Assembly: GCA_010015805.1 (NCBI GenBank)
Contig: ML978134.1
Coordinates: 434,001-498,000, forward strand
Reading direction: 5' to 3'
Length of the DNA stretch: 64,000 nt
From: Rhizodiscina lignyota
Taxonomy: Eukaryota; Ascomycota; Dothideomycetes; Aulographales; Rhizodiscinaceae
Shown here in pieces: positions 11,435 through 21,785 of this stretch. Position 1 is the stretch's first letter. Every line of letters starts with the position of its first letter. Below the pieces are notes generated by a model, which was not told the DNA's origin, did no database searches, and saw only the letters and a list, made by a program, of their open reading frames with translations. The translations under genes were made by a program, and so were the position numbers.

Positions 11435-12592
11435 CTACACAAAAGCCCAAAGTGCCTCTCCAATGACGAGAACACCAGCCCAGTAAGAGATAATGACTGG
11501 GCAGTTCGATGTAGGAGCGGCAGCGCTCGGTGACGATGTCGAGGCAGCTGAACCAGATGCCGACGCAGGATCAGACGCGGCAGCGTTTCCGCTTTCACTG
11601 CCGGTTGCTGCCGCATTTTCCGACTTGTATGGAGAAGCTGTAACCAGATAAGTGGTGCTCGATGCCGCAAATGTGTAAACCGAGCCACTCGGTGGGCTTG
11701 TTACGATTCCAGGTGTGTCGTACAGAGTCTTGGTTCCGCTTGACGGTAGATTTGATGCCGCGTAGTATTCACCTTTGCCAGGGAGTTTGGGGAAGCCCAG
11801 ATCTTGTACGCAGTTGAACGAATCAAGGGTGGAATCGCACGTCGAGAATCCTTCTCCACCAAGTGCCAACTGTGCGCCGCTCTCAATCTTCGACAGATCC
11901 AAAAGCGAGGGATCTGTGTCTGGACAGATATCGTACACCCTACCAAACCTCATCAGCCATGCCAAAATGGTGGCCATCTCAGCCAGCTCATGAAGAAGAG
12001 AACACGCTTACGTTGAGATTGCTCCACTGGCTGCACAACATGCACAGCCTGTGATATTATTCTCTGCCTGCGACGGATCGCTGATCGAACTCCCTGCCTT
12101 TTTGGAACAAGTGCCGCTTACAGAGAGACTGTTGACGACCGTGTCGTAAACATTCTCCAAGTTACACGAGCAAGAGTTTGGCGCATCTGCGGGTGCTGGC
12201 CAGAACGGGATTTTGTTCGTCTTTGACACGGCGCATTGGTCTGCTACTGCGATAACAAACTTTTGATAGTCGCATGTGTAGGCCTGAAGAGGGAACGCAC
12301 GTTAGCAAAGTCCTTGGGCATCTCTGGCGATCTATCATACCCTGTTCCAACAGCTCGCCACGAAACAGCCAATCTGAACTTCGTACATATAGCACCCGCA
12401 GACAATGATACAATCACGGTCAGTGCCACATGCCCTAATGCATTTTTCTCCACCTAAAGATGCGTTGTCGTAGCAGGATTGGAAATCTGACGGAGCTACA
12501 CATCCAGCGGACGTCAAATTCTGCGCGAGGGACGGTGGCACAGCCCACGCAATGGCAACAGACGCAGACACGAGCTTTGAGAACTGTCGCAT
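11435..12592 (-). CDS. Secreted Cys-rich protein with probable GPI anchor
   Basis: Exons 12592-12341, 12283-12012 and 11939-11435 give 342 aa. Residues 1-24 (MRQFSKLVSASVAIAWAVPP...) are a signal peptide. The mature N-terminal half has many Cys (CVAPSDFQSC, CGTDRDCIIVCGC, SCSCNLENVY, CACCAASG), then a Ser/Ala/Thr-rich stalk, and a hydrophobic tail (PVIISYWAGVLVIGEALW) of the sort removed on GPI attachment. Cys spacing does not match the canonical eight-Cys CFEM domain, so I do not call CFEM. It is likely a cell-wall or plasma-membrane protein; its role is unknown. Both introns have GTATGA or GTAAGC donors and are 57 and 72 nt. Confidence 0.8.
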
Positions 12593-13494
12593 GGTGAGGA
12601 TCGAACTCGACGATTATCGACTGAGTTGATTACGGCGAAGCACTACGCGACTCCAGGATGCGTTGGCGACCGTGACTTCTTAGAGTCTCTCGAGCTCCTT
12701 CCTATGCTCAAGAACTGAGAGATCGGTCGCTCTGGCCAAACGCCTCCGAGCGGCAGAGGGAGTGCAACTCTGCCTATGGTAGTACATACTTATGGCATCG
12801 CTGCGGGAGCTGGACAGATTTAAGGGGCCTTAGGCGCGGTGGCTGAGGACGAGAATGATTGTGTAAAGCCCTAATTGAGAATCGAGGCTATTGGAACTGC
12901 AGGGGCTGCTGGCCTCTGGGACAAGAAGGTTGACAGAAATTAGCCTGACACAAATCGACGGCGTCTCTTCTGCACCGTGTGAGTCCAAGCGCGAACTTAA
13001 CCATCGTCATTTGAATGGAGGACAACAATCTCGAGGGCAAGATACGTAGTGGCGCGAACCGCCGACGTTGACCCTGCACCCTGCACTTTCAGGAGGCGTC
13101 GAGGTTCGGGCTGTAGAGTAGTTTTCCCCGGGCTGCTCGTTCGACCGTGGTGTCGGAACCTCCCTAGGACTCTCATCACGTACACGCCACGCGTCTTGCA
13201 GGCAAGAGTCGCTTTGGAGCTGGCAAGGCGTATTATCAGGATACAAAGTACTGATAACTTTGATGCCGCCACCTACGCTCGCCTCCCAGCCATTCAACGC
13301 GTTGACATCATCGACAACCCAATTCCTCGGGGCACGCGCAGATGCATCAGAGTCGCGTCGCGAGCTTCTCAACCCTCGACAACCGCGCTCCAAGTCGGTC
13401 ATAAACAGTTGCTCATGCAACAGCAGAGCTTCGAAATTTGGCCACATCTTTCCCGCCAGGTCCAGAACAGGGGGTGCCTTGGTGTATTTTCATC
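12593..13494. other. Divergent intergenic region
   Basis: About 900 bp with no gene I can support. A 146-codon open frame on the minus strand (13447-13007) has no recognisable domain and is treated as chance. Confidence 0.35.
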
Positions 13495-15210
13495 ATGATT
13501 GGTACGTCCTTGCTGGACTACCTTTTCATCCGCACATGCATCTTTTGCCTACATTCTATTACGCCGCTCAGCATCTTCTACTGCCTCGTTGTTTTTGTCC
13601 TACAGATATCCCGATACCGCACATATTGGATTTTGGAATATTTCTTCGTGGCAGAGACGGTCTTCTACCTCTTCATATATCTTCCCCGTAGACATTACCT
13701 CCAAGCGCCTGCGATTCACCCGCCTCCTCTAGCCATAGAGCAGCGCCGTCAACTCTTTCAGAGGATCCATGAGAGCATACCCAATATAGAGCGATTTCTC
13801 TCCAAATGGTTCCTAGACGCTCCTATGTCCGAGATCAAACGCGAGAATGTCAAGGACTTATTCCGGTGGGCGCTCCTAAACATGAAAGACCACGATGCGA
13901 CGCATGACCAGGAATTGGAGCAATACATTGCAGAATTCGAAGAAGTGTCTGGATTGAGCTTGGAGCCAGGGAGAGGAAACGCAGAGTGCATGACCTTGAC
14001 ATTTAGACCTGTGAATATGTGGCATCGCAGTCTGGTCTGGTACTTCGTGAGTCTATACTTGACTGTACTGCGACTGGAGGGATTAGTACTTATCCCTGAG
14101 AGCAGTGTGTCGGCTTCGTCGATAGCTTGGTTTGTGTGAAGCTGCTTTACCATTCATTCAACCTCTACAGGGCATCCCTCGCCCAATCTCTTTTGATTTT
14201 TCCTCCGCGGCCATTTACGCTACTGAGCCGTTTTCGCTCTCCTGTGAAGAATATCTCCTATTGGCATCGCCCTCATCGTTCGAAAACAAGGCTTCCGGTT
14301 CTGTTCATACACGGCATAGGCATCGGACTGTATCCCTATATAGATTTTTTGCTTCAGTTAAACGAGGAAAATGACGAGGATGAGGAGCATGGTCAGATTG
14401 GAATCATTGCCGTCGAGATCATGCCCGTCAGCTTCCGCATTACACATGCAGCTATGGAAAGGCAGGATATCTGCGAAGAAATAAGACAGATACTTGCAGC
14501 GCACAACTGGGATCAGTTTGTAATGGTGTCACATTCGTGAGTGGTCGCATCTCTGGCTTTGGCCGCAACATGTTTCATTCGACAAGGCACTGACACTGCA
14601 TGACCAGATATGGTACCGCAATCACTGCGCAGTTATTAAGCGACCGGCAGATCGCAAAGCAGATGAAAGCACTTGTACTCATCGATCCGATTACGTTCTT
14701 GCTGCATCTACCTGACGTGGCGTATAACTTCGTAAGCCGCAAAGTTCCCGACGTCGCCTCTCGTGTAATACTAACAACGCCTAGACTCACCGAAAGGCCA
14801 TGAGGGCAAACGAACACCAATTGCAATATTTCGCCTCTACAGACATGGGTGTTGCTCATACACTGTCCAGACGATTCTTTTGGTCCGAGGTCATCATGTG
14901 GAAGCAGGATATCGAGGGCAGACAGGTGACGGTCTCACTCGCAGGGAAGGACTTGATTGTCGACACCGACGCAGTCCGGAACTATCTCACCGGTGACAGT
15001 GATTGCCAAACTGCCGAGCGGCATGACACCAACAATGGCCCTGAAAGAGACCAGACGAAGTGGAAGGGCACAGGGTTGGATGTCCTATGGTATGCAAACC
15101 TCGATCACGCGCAAGTGTTCGACAAGAGAAGTACGCGGAGCGTATTGGTGCAAGCGGTTAGAGCATATTGCTCACAAGACCGAATTTCATTTAAGAGCAA
15201 ATCTGTATAG
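13495..15210 (+). CDS. Membrane-anchored alpha/beta hydrolase
   Basis: Four exons (13495-14046, 14142-14536, 14608-14731, 14785-15210) give 498 aa. The N-terminus carries two hydrophobic spans (about residues 4-30 and 38-62), suggesting an anchor in the ER or another membrane. The alpha/beta-hydrolase core begins VLFIHGIGIGLYPY (oxyanion HG). The nucleophile elbow is VSHSYGT, and LVLIDPITFLLHLP is the following strand. DLIVDTDAVRNYL may supply the acid and the His of NLDHAQVF the base. The elbow reads S-H-S-Y-G where the family usually has G-x-S-x-G. Substrate unknown; a lipid or ester hydrolase is likely. The first intron acceptor (TGTGAAG at 14141) is the weakest splice call. The start is the first ATG in frame. 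Confidence 0.78.
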
Positions 15211-15406
15211 AGTTGGGCCTGGTAGCATCAGCCCTATGTAAGCTGTTCACTTCTGGCGCTATAATCGTCGAAGAACACGCGTCTGAACAGTCAGCTGTGA
15301 TCGCAGAGGCCTTGCACATACGCCTTGCCTAACGCCTCCAACTCCAGCTTTGCCTCACAACTCCCATTACGCGACGTAACATTCGGTTGATTCCCTTCGC
15401 CCTCCA

Positions 15407-15911
15407 CTATTTTTGCTTCGTGTCCACATCTTCCTCCTCCTTAAGGTGACTGTCGCTAACATCGTGACCTTCACTTCCCGCTTGGTGATGTGAGGCTTCT
15501 GAGGATTCGGCCTCTTTGGCCACATTGCTGCCTCCTGGCACAGGAGACGAGAGATGTGAGAGGTTCTTGAGAAGGGGATGATCCTTGCCCGTTCGAACGG
15601 TAACTCCGGTATCAGATGTCTTACCAGCTTGCTCGAGCGCAAGGTCCCCAGAGTCAAAGTATTTCCGTTCCTTATGTAAAGACGCCATTAGCAGTGCTCA
15701 TGGCAAGGAAATCCGAAACAAGCTATGCGGGAATGCACCTTGACTCTAAGCAAACCTTTCTTGTCTGGTAATTTCCCGTAGAGGCTGAAAAGTCGCTTCT
15801 CTTCGTCGTCCGGATGCTGCCGGCGAAGTGTAAGTACAGATTATTTTACGTCGCAAAAGTGATATCCCGACGCACAGTCGCATCGGTCTTGCCGCCCTCG
15901 CAGGGATCCAT
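15407..15911 (-). CDS. Endosulfine / Igo1 family protein phosphatase regulator
   Basis: Three exons, 15911-15876, 15816-15739 and 15670-15407, give 125 aa. The second exon encodes DDEEKRLFSLYGKLPDKKGL and the third starts ERKYFDSGDLALEQAGK. FDSGD around the Ser is the signature of ENSA/ARPP19/Igo proteins; in the known pathway a Greatwall/Rim15-type kinase phosphorylates this Ser and the protein then inhibits PP2A-B55 at mitosis or quiescence entry. Introns are 59 and 68 nt. The residue after FDSGD is Leu where Tyr is usual. The N-terminal exon (MDPCEGGKTDAT) is the least certain part. The tail is Ser/Glu-rich and disordered. Convergent with the hydrolase. Confidence 0.85.
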
Positions 15912-16980
15912 CCTACAGGTGAGTCTGGTTCTTAGATGCGTTGGTGGAAAGGATTCTGTCCGTGCAATGAGACTCTGCGACGTGCAGGTTGCATTATACG
16001 GAGCGAGCAAACGTCTCCGTACGGTGCTTTCCGGGTTCAGACGCACCCCCTCTTCGTCGAAAAATACAATCTCCCCAGAAGAAGACGGTTTGTGCGTAAA
16101 ATATACTGAATCGGAATAGCTCGGCTTCCATGTCACCGCAAACCTGCGCAAGTGTCTGTAAATATCCTCACAAGCGCGTATTGTATAACTGGTCATAATA
16201 ACGATTTTGCTCCAGTTCCAAATAATTTTGCGAACAAGCGGGGTGCTTCTGAACCGCTGTAATCATGACGGAACTCAGAGTAACACAAAGGCCACTAGCA
16301 AGCAACGCTGATGCGTCACTCGCTGTCGCTAGCAAGCACTTCCCTGTTTTAAGAGGGGGGTTTCCACAGAAATTCGTCAAGAGACAGAACAGGGACTTTT
16401 GGAGCGAGCAGAATCGGCGTGGAGATCACGTGAAGAGAAGGGCGGACTGGAACAAAAGTCGAGTTTTGAATATGAGAGCATGTAAATTTTTCGAGTCAAA
16501 GAACTATTACCTGCATAGGCAGTTCGTTTAGAAAAAGAAAATTAATTACTATAAGCTATGTTGAAGTTACTCAAGCCGGTTTTTCCCATTACGACTTCTC
16601 TTCGGAACTGAATGGAGGTGTCAGACAAAATTCACGTCTGAGCTCTGAAAACAGTGAATTTCTGAGTAAATTCAAAGTGATAGGGACGAAAGCCTGAAGG
16701 GCTCTCGAGCTGATTAAATATACATAGGAGATTTCAGTGCACGAGCACCCGCCCGAGCTTCATCGGCCTTAGAGATAACCGAACACCGACCCAGTGTTCA
16801 ACAGGAGGCAAGGGAGGCTCCTCATAAGTTCGAAGGACATCTCACTTATATTGATTTTGAGCTCATACATATCGTGGCGGTTGAATCTACCCTATATCTT
16901 CTACGTTCCCGCTATGCCTTTTTTCCAAGGCCCTTCCCTCGCCGTGCTACACTCTTAAGATGCCCTGTTCTTTGGCTCCT
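15912..16980. other. Intergenic region, AT-rich in its middle
   Basis: About 1.07 kb between the Igo1 start and the HET-gene stop. It would hold the Igo1 promoter. I see no gene or tRNA. Confidence 0.4.
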
Positions 16981-19900
16981 TCATCTCAGTTCGAATATCT
17001 GGACCTTATGCTCTCCGTTTTGGTCACCTTGGTGCCGGTTCTGGAATGCAATGGCTTCGCCGTCCATCATTCCATGAACATAACATTCACCTATCACCTT
17101 GTAATAATACCGAGTTTCATCGTCTCCTTGTTTCGCAGCATTATCATCCTTCTCCTCCTCGATTCCGATGAATGACCAGCCGGCCCAGGCTAACCGGCAG
17201 ATTATGAGGAATAATACCAATGCCACCGCCCGCACTAGTGCGTGTGATGATCCATTGTAGACAAAGAGGTAGAACCAAATGAGAAGCGACAGTATCGTAG
17301 CCGCGAAGTTTTTGTACAGTTTTGTCACTTCATCCAGAATTCGGAGCCAATGGCGAGCTCGTCGGACAATGAGCTTTGTGGTTGCGGAGACAAACGTTAG
17401 ATATGCTCGGACAGAATCTCTAGTGGCTTCGAATGTGGCATAAGGATATCTGAGATCGAAAAGTCTCTTGTCGGAAGCTTGAGGCCTAACTGCTCGTATC
17501 GTCGTTGCAAACACCGCCCTTAATCGGTCTATTCTTCTCCTTCGCGCTCTCATCGCGCGGTAATATCGTTGGATAATGATGGCAGCATCCGTCCGTTCAG
17601 AGTCTCGGTCCTCCTCTTTCTCCTTGGCTAGGTCTTTGTCTGACTTTACGTATCGTTCCAGGACCACGGGGACGGTGCAACCGTACAAAATGCATATAAG
17701 ATGGCCGGGCTTGGTGTCTTCTCGCGCGAGTCCAAGTCGACCAGACTCTGTCAGCAGCATACTTCTGTTCCAGATTACTTCTTGCACCCTACGCAAATAT
17801 TCCACAAGAAATGAGCCTCGCTGTTTGTGGATTAGAGTTTTGGTGGGCACAACTCTGCCGTGGAGACCTTTTTGTACAGCTTCCTTTAACGCTACACGAT
17901 AGTAAAGTGAAGGTCTGTCGCCGTGCGGTCCTCGATCGGCTATGACAGTACGCCAGAGAGCATCAGGTGGGTCTTCCTCCAGAGCTGTCCATCCACCAAG
18001 CTTTAGCCACGTCTCTGGAATGTTACCCTCCCGTGCTATTTCTCCAACCACTGAGACTTGATCCAAGACGAATCCTTCGATGAACATACTATAGTGCTCC
18101 TCGCGAGTCTTGAATGAGACTTTTGCCGCGTTCATTGGTTGTTGACCGTTGGCAGCGTAGTTTGAGTGATCCGGCAACCCAACAAGAGGATCGGCGTTTG
18201 CGCGAACCATTTTCGAATCCCAAATCTCGAATGGGGCATCTTTGGTCGTTGATATCCAACTTGGCAGATGCTTCAGCTCTTCCCGCCGTTCCTGCTTTCT
18301 CGGGTTTGTGTACATGATCTGCACTCCCATTCCCATTCGCGATAACTGTGACACGGATGGCGCCCACGGTCGACACAAAATATTCAGAGCATTCTGTGGC
18401 TGTGCTTTTCGAACCGCAAATTCGACAAAATCTTTGAAAGTTAGGCTGTACGGTTGCCCGTAGTCAACATAGAACACTTCTGGGTTCAGGTTACTTCTCC
18501 CGGTGCTCGCCTGCCGTAGTGGCCGCCTGGGAGAGATGGGAAAATCTCCGAGGCGGTGTTGAGTTGTTCGTGGTATGACATCGCGGGCTATTGACAGCAG
18601 CGCGTAGATGCAGTCATGCGGAATGCTGGCTTGAGAATAAGGCAGGGCGGAGACTAAATATTCTAGGCTCATGAGAGGATTTCCGAGTGAATCTCCTGAT
18701 TTTTGAACAGAATTGGTGACGACGTCCACTAGTCTCGTCGCATTCAGTTCCGGAACTTGGTCGAAGGACTCGAGAAGATGGTTGTAAACTGAATCATCCG
18801 TAACTGTATCGATAACGTTACGTAGCTTTGCCTCAAAAGTAGCAAAACGCGAAAGTGCATATGAAAATTCTCTCCAGGTAATCGTTTGGTCGCCGCAATA
18901 TAAAACCGCATCTTGTGCATGCGTAATCTCTTGAACTATCCACCGGCGAGAAAACCAAGGCAAGCTCAACAGGCTACGTAGCGCCTCCCGCTTGAGCCAG
19001 ATGTTTTCGTCTTTAACCAAGTCGTCGAACCTTAGAATGCTCAGGACGTCATTCTTCATGAAATCGAGAGCAAGCTGTGGTCCCCCGTCGATTGCGCTGC
19101 CGTCGCCCAGCCAGACACAGACTCGGGATGCATGGCGAAAGATGTCCGGTATTAACGTCACCTGTTGAGCCTTCTCGAAGGCATTCGTTTGATCAATGCA
19201 AATTACGTCCATCCAAAGAAATCGAGCTGTGGTCTCATGGCGCATCGCCCTCAAAGCGTCAACAGCTGCCGCTGGCACTTCAAGGAGACCGTCGCCCTTT
19301 TCAGGTCCGGTGTTACGAACTCGAATGGAAGACCGATGCATGGCGTCGCCCCACACCCATGAAATAGCTTCGTACGACACTTCGAGATTCCACCGATCGA
19401 GTCTGTTACGGTCGTCAACAGTGTTGCCAGGCGCATGCCGTTGGAATTCGATTTCGAGAACTGCGATTTCAACTTCGACGTCTTTGGAACTGGCGGGCTC
19501 TAATCGTAATAAGCGAATGGAGTCTTTGTTTGAGAGTTTTCCATGGTTGACAAAGTTTGGCAGGCTTTCTTCTGGTCCTATGCCCGCTACCGGATTTTCG
19601 ACTCGCTCCTCGGTGCGAACAGCGCTTAGATAATTGCGAACAGCGCTTAGATAATTACCTCCCCCTTGCTTCACGGCATCTGAAGCTAGTGTTGCCGTAG
19701 AACTAACATCTTTCTTGATCATCCGCCTCGGTGCTCTTTTCGACACGTCCCGGTTTCTCGGACCGAATCCGGAGCTGATTTCATTTATCGATCGGGATTG
19801 GGCTGAGGATCTCTTCTCGTAGGAAATGATTGGCTCGCCAAATCGAAGATTGATTTCAGCAAAGACATCGCATGACGGAATAACATAAGCCATTCCTGAG

Positions 19901-21294
19901 GCAGGGTCACCGGCAACGATATGACCGTACAACTTCTTGCTCTGGATATCGATGACCCAAGCGCCGGAGTCGCCTTGCCTGATCTCGGCCTCCCTTGGAA
20001 TTTCAACGATATTTTTCGGGCCTGGTATTGTCGAAAGTTGTTTGAATGCCCAGATGTGTCGCACTCCAAGGCCTCCTCCCACCATCATTGACATTGCTGT
20101 ACCCAGTAACCTTCCAGGTACAGAAGGAGGTGAAGACGTTTGAGCTATAACATCAACTGCCGGAGGGGGGCTGTTTTGATCTTCCGGGTGATGCCACTGG
20201 GTACCAAAGACACGTCGAGTCAAATCACCAAATGAAAGAGCTTCGGGCACATATATCAAAGCATAGTCGAGCTTATCTGACCCTAACAGAACCATGACAT
20301 CTCCTGATGGCCACGTAACTTGATCGAAATCGGCTCCTTTAATAGACTGCTTGAGCAAAAATTCATGCTGCACTTGAGCAAGGTCTTGAGACTGATATGT
20401 CGGCAAGTGTGCATTGTCGGAGGAGCGATGAGCTAGTTGTTCTGTTGAAGACGGTTGAGAATTTTGCTGCGGTTCAGCAGCGCTGACGAGATCTGACGAA
20501 GAGTCGTTCACCGAGCTCTGGTGGGACGACAAGCTCCCCAGGCTGGTTATCGCAGCAAGGCCCTCTTCTGAGCTCTCAAAGTTGTCTAAACTACCATGAA
20601 CTTCAGGGTCACCTACTCCCTCATCGTGAAGCTCTTCAAATTCGAGAGGCTCACTGTCTCCAGAACGAGGTCCCCATTCAGGAAATGGAAGACTTCCTGT
20701 TAGAACGTGAGCCGAAGTGAAGAGGTAGAGGCGATCATTTATGTGCAGGTTCCCGGAGATTGTTGCGATAGCTCTTATATTAGGGTCTGAATTGACGATG
20801 ACGTAATTGCCAGTGCTCCGATGTCTCCAGAAAGTTACTTCTTCGGACGACAACTTCAGATGCCCCTCCATGTTCCCGCCTCCTTTCATTGCAACAAGTC
20901 TTTTCAGTCCAGGATCATGAGCCGTAGCAGCCGTGCGAAATCCAATGAAGTCCTGCTCCTGGAGGTGGCCGGATTTTTCAACCAAGAGACGCGCTCGGTT
21001 GCGGGAGGACTTGTCCGCACCAAAGAAAAGGACGGTAGGTTCTGACTTTTCTCTGCTTTCTCCAATCATGAAGCCATTGAACGCGAGCTCCGGAGGAAGG
21101 TTGCTAGCTTTCAATACATTATCTATCTTGATTTGAAGATAACTGTAGCGCTGTCTAGCAAGCGATACGAGCTCCCAACAGCTACATTTGCCTACTTCCC
21201 CCAACCAAGTTCCAGTCGATTGCTCAGGATTTGGCCATCGAGTACTCGAGTTGGGCCACAAGTAGAAGTGGAAGAAGGTGAGCTTGTTGAGCAT
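16981..21294 (-). CDS. Trypsin-like peptidase / HET domain / transmembrane fusion protein
   Basis: A single 1437-residue frame. Residues about 175-480 look like a trypsin-like serine peptidase with a full triad: TSAHV (His196), KLDYALIYV (Asp343) and RQGDSGAW (Ser443), closing with YGHIVAGDPASGMAYVIPS. A HET domain follows at about 635-800: YEAISWVWGD, FLWMDVICIDQTNAFEKAQQ, ASRVCVWLGDG. An IQ-like basic helix (IIIQRYYRAMRARRRR) precedes two hydrophobic spans (about 1330-1378), then the HET C-terminal motif CYVHGMMDGEA. HET proteins trigger non-self recognition and regulated cell death in fungi. The first dozen residues are doubtful: an alternative frame upstream (to about 21380) stays open, so a spliced 5-prime exon is possible. 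A 21-bp tandem duplication encodes NYLSAVR twice. Confidence 0.85.
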   Translation of the reverse strand: MLNKLTFFHFYLWPNSSTRWPNPEQSTGTWLGEVGKCSCWELVSLARQRYSYLQIKIDNVLKASNLPPELAFNGFMIGESREKSEPTVLFFGADKSSRNRARLLVEKSGHLQEQDFIGFRTAATAHDPGLKRLVAMKGGGNMEGHLKLSSEEVTFWRHRSTGNYVIVNSDPNIRAIATISGNLHINDRLYLFTSAHVLTGSLPFPEWGPRSGDSEPLEFEELHDEGVGDPEVHGSLDNFESSEEGLAAITSLGSLSSHQSSVNDSSSDLVSAAEPQQNSQPSSTEQLAHRSSDNAHLPTYQSQDLAQVQHEFLLKQSIKGADFDQVTWPSGDVMVLLGSDKLDYALIYVPEALSFGDLTRRVFGTQWHHPEDQNSPPPAVDVIAQTSSPPSVPGRLLGTAMSMMVGGGLGVRHIWAFKQLSTIPGPKNIVEIPREAEIRQGDSGAWVIDIQSKKLYGHIVAGDPASGMAYVIPSCDVFAEINLRFGEPIISYEKRSSAQSRSINEISSGFGPRNRDVSKRAPRRMIKKDVSSTATLASDAVKQGGGNYLSAVRNYLSAVRTEERVENPVAGIGPEESLPNFVNHGKLSNKDSIRLLRLEPASSKDVEVEIAVLEIEFQRHAPGNTVDDRNRLDRWNLEVSYEAISWVWGDAMHRSSIRVRNTGPEKGDGLLEVPAAAVDALRAMRHETTARFLWMDVICIDQTNAFEKAQQVTLIPDIFRHASRVCVWLGDGSAIDGGPQLALDFMKNDVLSILRFDDLVKDENIWLKREALRSLLSLPWFSRRWIVQEITHAQDAVLYCGDQTITWREFSYALSRFATFEAKLRNVIDTVTDDSVYNHLLESFDQVPELNATRLVDVVTNSVQKSGDSLGNPLMSLEYLVSALPYSQASIPHDCIYALLSIARDVIPRTTQHRLGDFPISPRRPLRQASTGRSNLNPEVFYVDYGQPYSLTFKDFVEFAVRKAQPQNALNILCRPWAPSVSQLSRMGMGVQIMYTNPRKQERREELKHLPSWISTTKDAPFEIWDSKMVRANADPLVGLPDHSNYAANGQQPMNAAKVSFKTREEHYSMFIEGFVLDQVSVVGEIAREGNIPETWLKLGGWTALEEDPPDALWRTVIADRGPHGDRPSLYYRVALKEAVQKGLHGRVVPTKTLIHKQRGSFLVEYLRRVQEVIWNRSMLLTESGRLGLAREDTKPGHLICILYGCTVPVVLERYVKSDKDLAKEKEEDRDSERTDAAIIIQRYYRAMRARRRRIDRLRAVFATTIRAVRPQASDKRLFDLRYPYATFEATRDSVRAYLTFVSATTKLIVRRARHWLRILDEVTKLYKNFAATILSLLIWFYLFVYNGSSHALVRAVALVLFLIICRLAWAGWSFIGIEEEKDDNAAKQGDDETRYYYKVIGECYVHGMMDGEAIAFQNRHQGDQNGEHKVQIFELR
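19615..19656. repeat. Perfect 21-bp tandem duplication in the HET gene
   Basis: Units 19615-19635 and 19636-19656 are identical and in frame. Each encodes the same seven residues (NYLSAVR) in the linker between peptidase-like and HET parts. Perfect identity suggests a recent slip or a length-variable locus. Confidence 0.9.
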
Positions 21295-21785
21295 CGTCGC
21301 ATGTGACGATGAGTTTGGATCGTGCCGTCCTGCTCACAAGGCTGAAATATCCGGTAACATCGCTTAGACGGAGCTCGACGAAGCTAGGTCTCGTGAGAGA
21401 ACCAGCCAGACGCGGCGAAACAAGAGGGATGTGTAGAGGCGGATTTGAACCACAGAGCTATTGGAGAGCTTGACAGCTCGCGAAAAGGCAGAGAGGTCTT
21501 GTTCTTCGGTAGTGGGGACCGGTGAGCCCTTCTGGAGTTGTCGTGGCGGCTGGTCAATATTGGTGGTGCCTGGGTGGCGTAGTTCCCTCGAGCCTACTGG
21601 ACGGGGGTGAGGCGCAGTTGAGTTTATTAGCGCCCAATCCGGCCAGCTGAAGAAAAACAATTTCTCACCAGCCTTGCATGCTGTACTCCGTAGACTGTCT
21701 TCCAGATAAAAGTAAAACCGTTTCTGCAGTTGATCGTGGACAACAAGAATGACAATCTTCGCATCCGTGACATGTCGAGTGTCCA
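21295..21785. promoter_or_regulatory. Shared divergent promoter, HET fusion / 357-aa membrane protein
   Basis: 491 bp between the two start codons. It also contains open frames on the minus strand that could be unrecognised 5-prime exons of the HET gene (21364-21810 and a second frame reading across 21300-21390). Confidence 0.45.

Noticed and set aside
11435-12592. CFEM effector-type domain in the Cys-rich secreted protein
   Set aside because: Signal peptide, many Cys and GPI-like tail fit, but the Cys spacing is not the eight-Cys CFEM pattern.
13007-13447. 146-codon minus-strand frame with VVDDVNALNG, faintly like the MYND gene N-terminus (VVDDINALDE)
   Set aside because: The match covers about nine residues only and does not extend in DNA or protein; no finger follows. 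Treated as chance.
15846-16196. 116-codon frame upstream of and overlapping the Igo1 first exon
   Set aside because: It shares the MDPCEGGKTDAT start but runs through the intron and has no homology; the spliced endosulfine model explains the region better.
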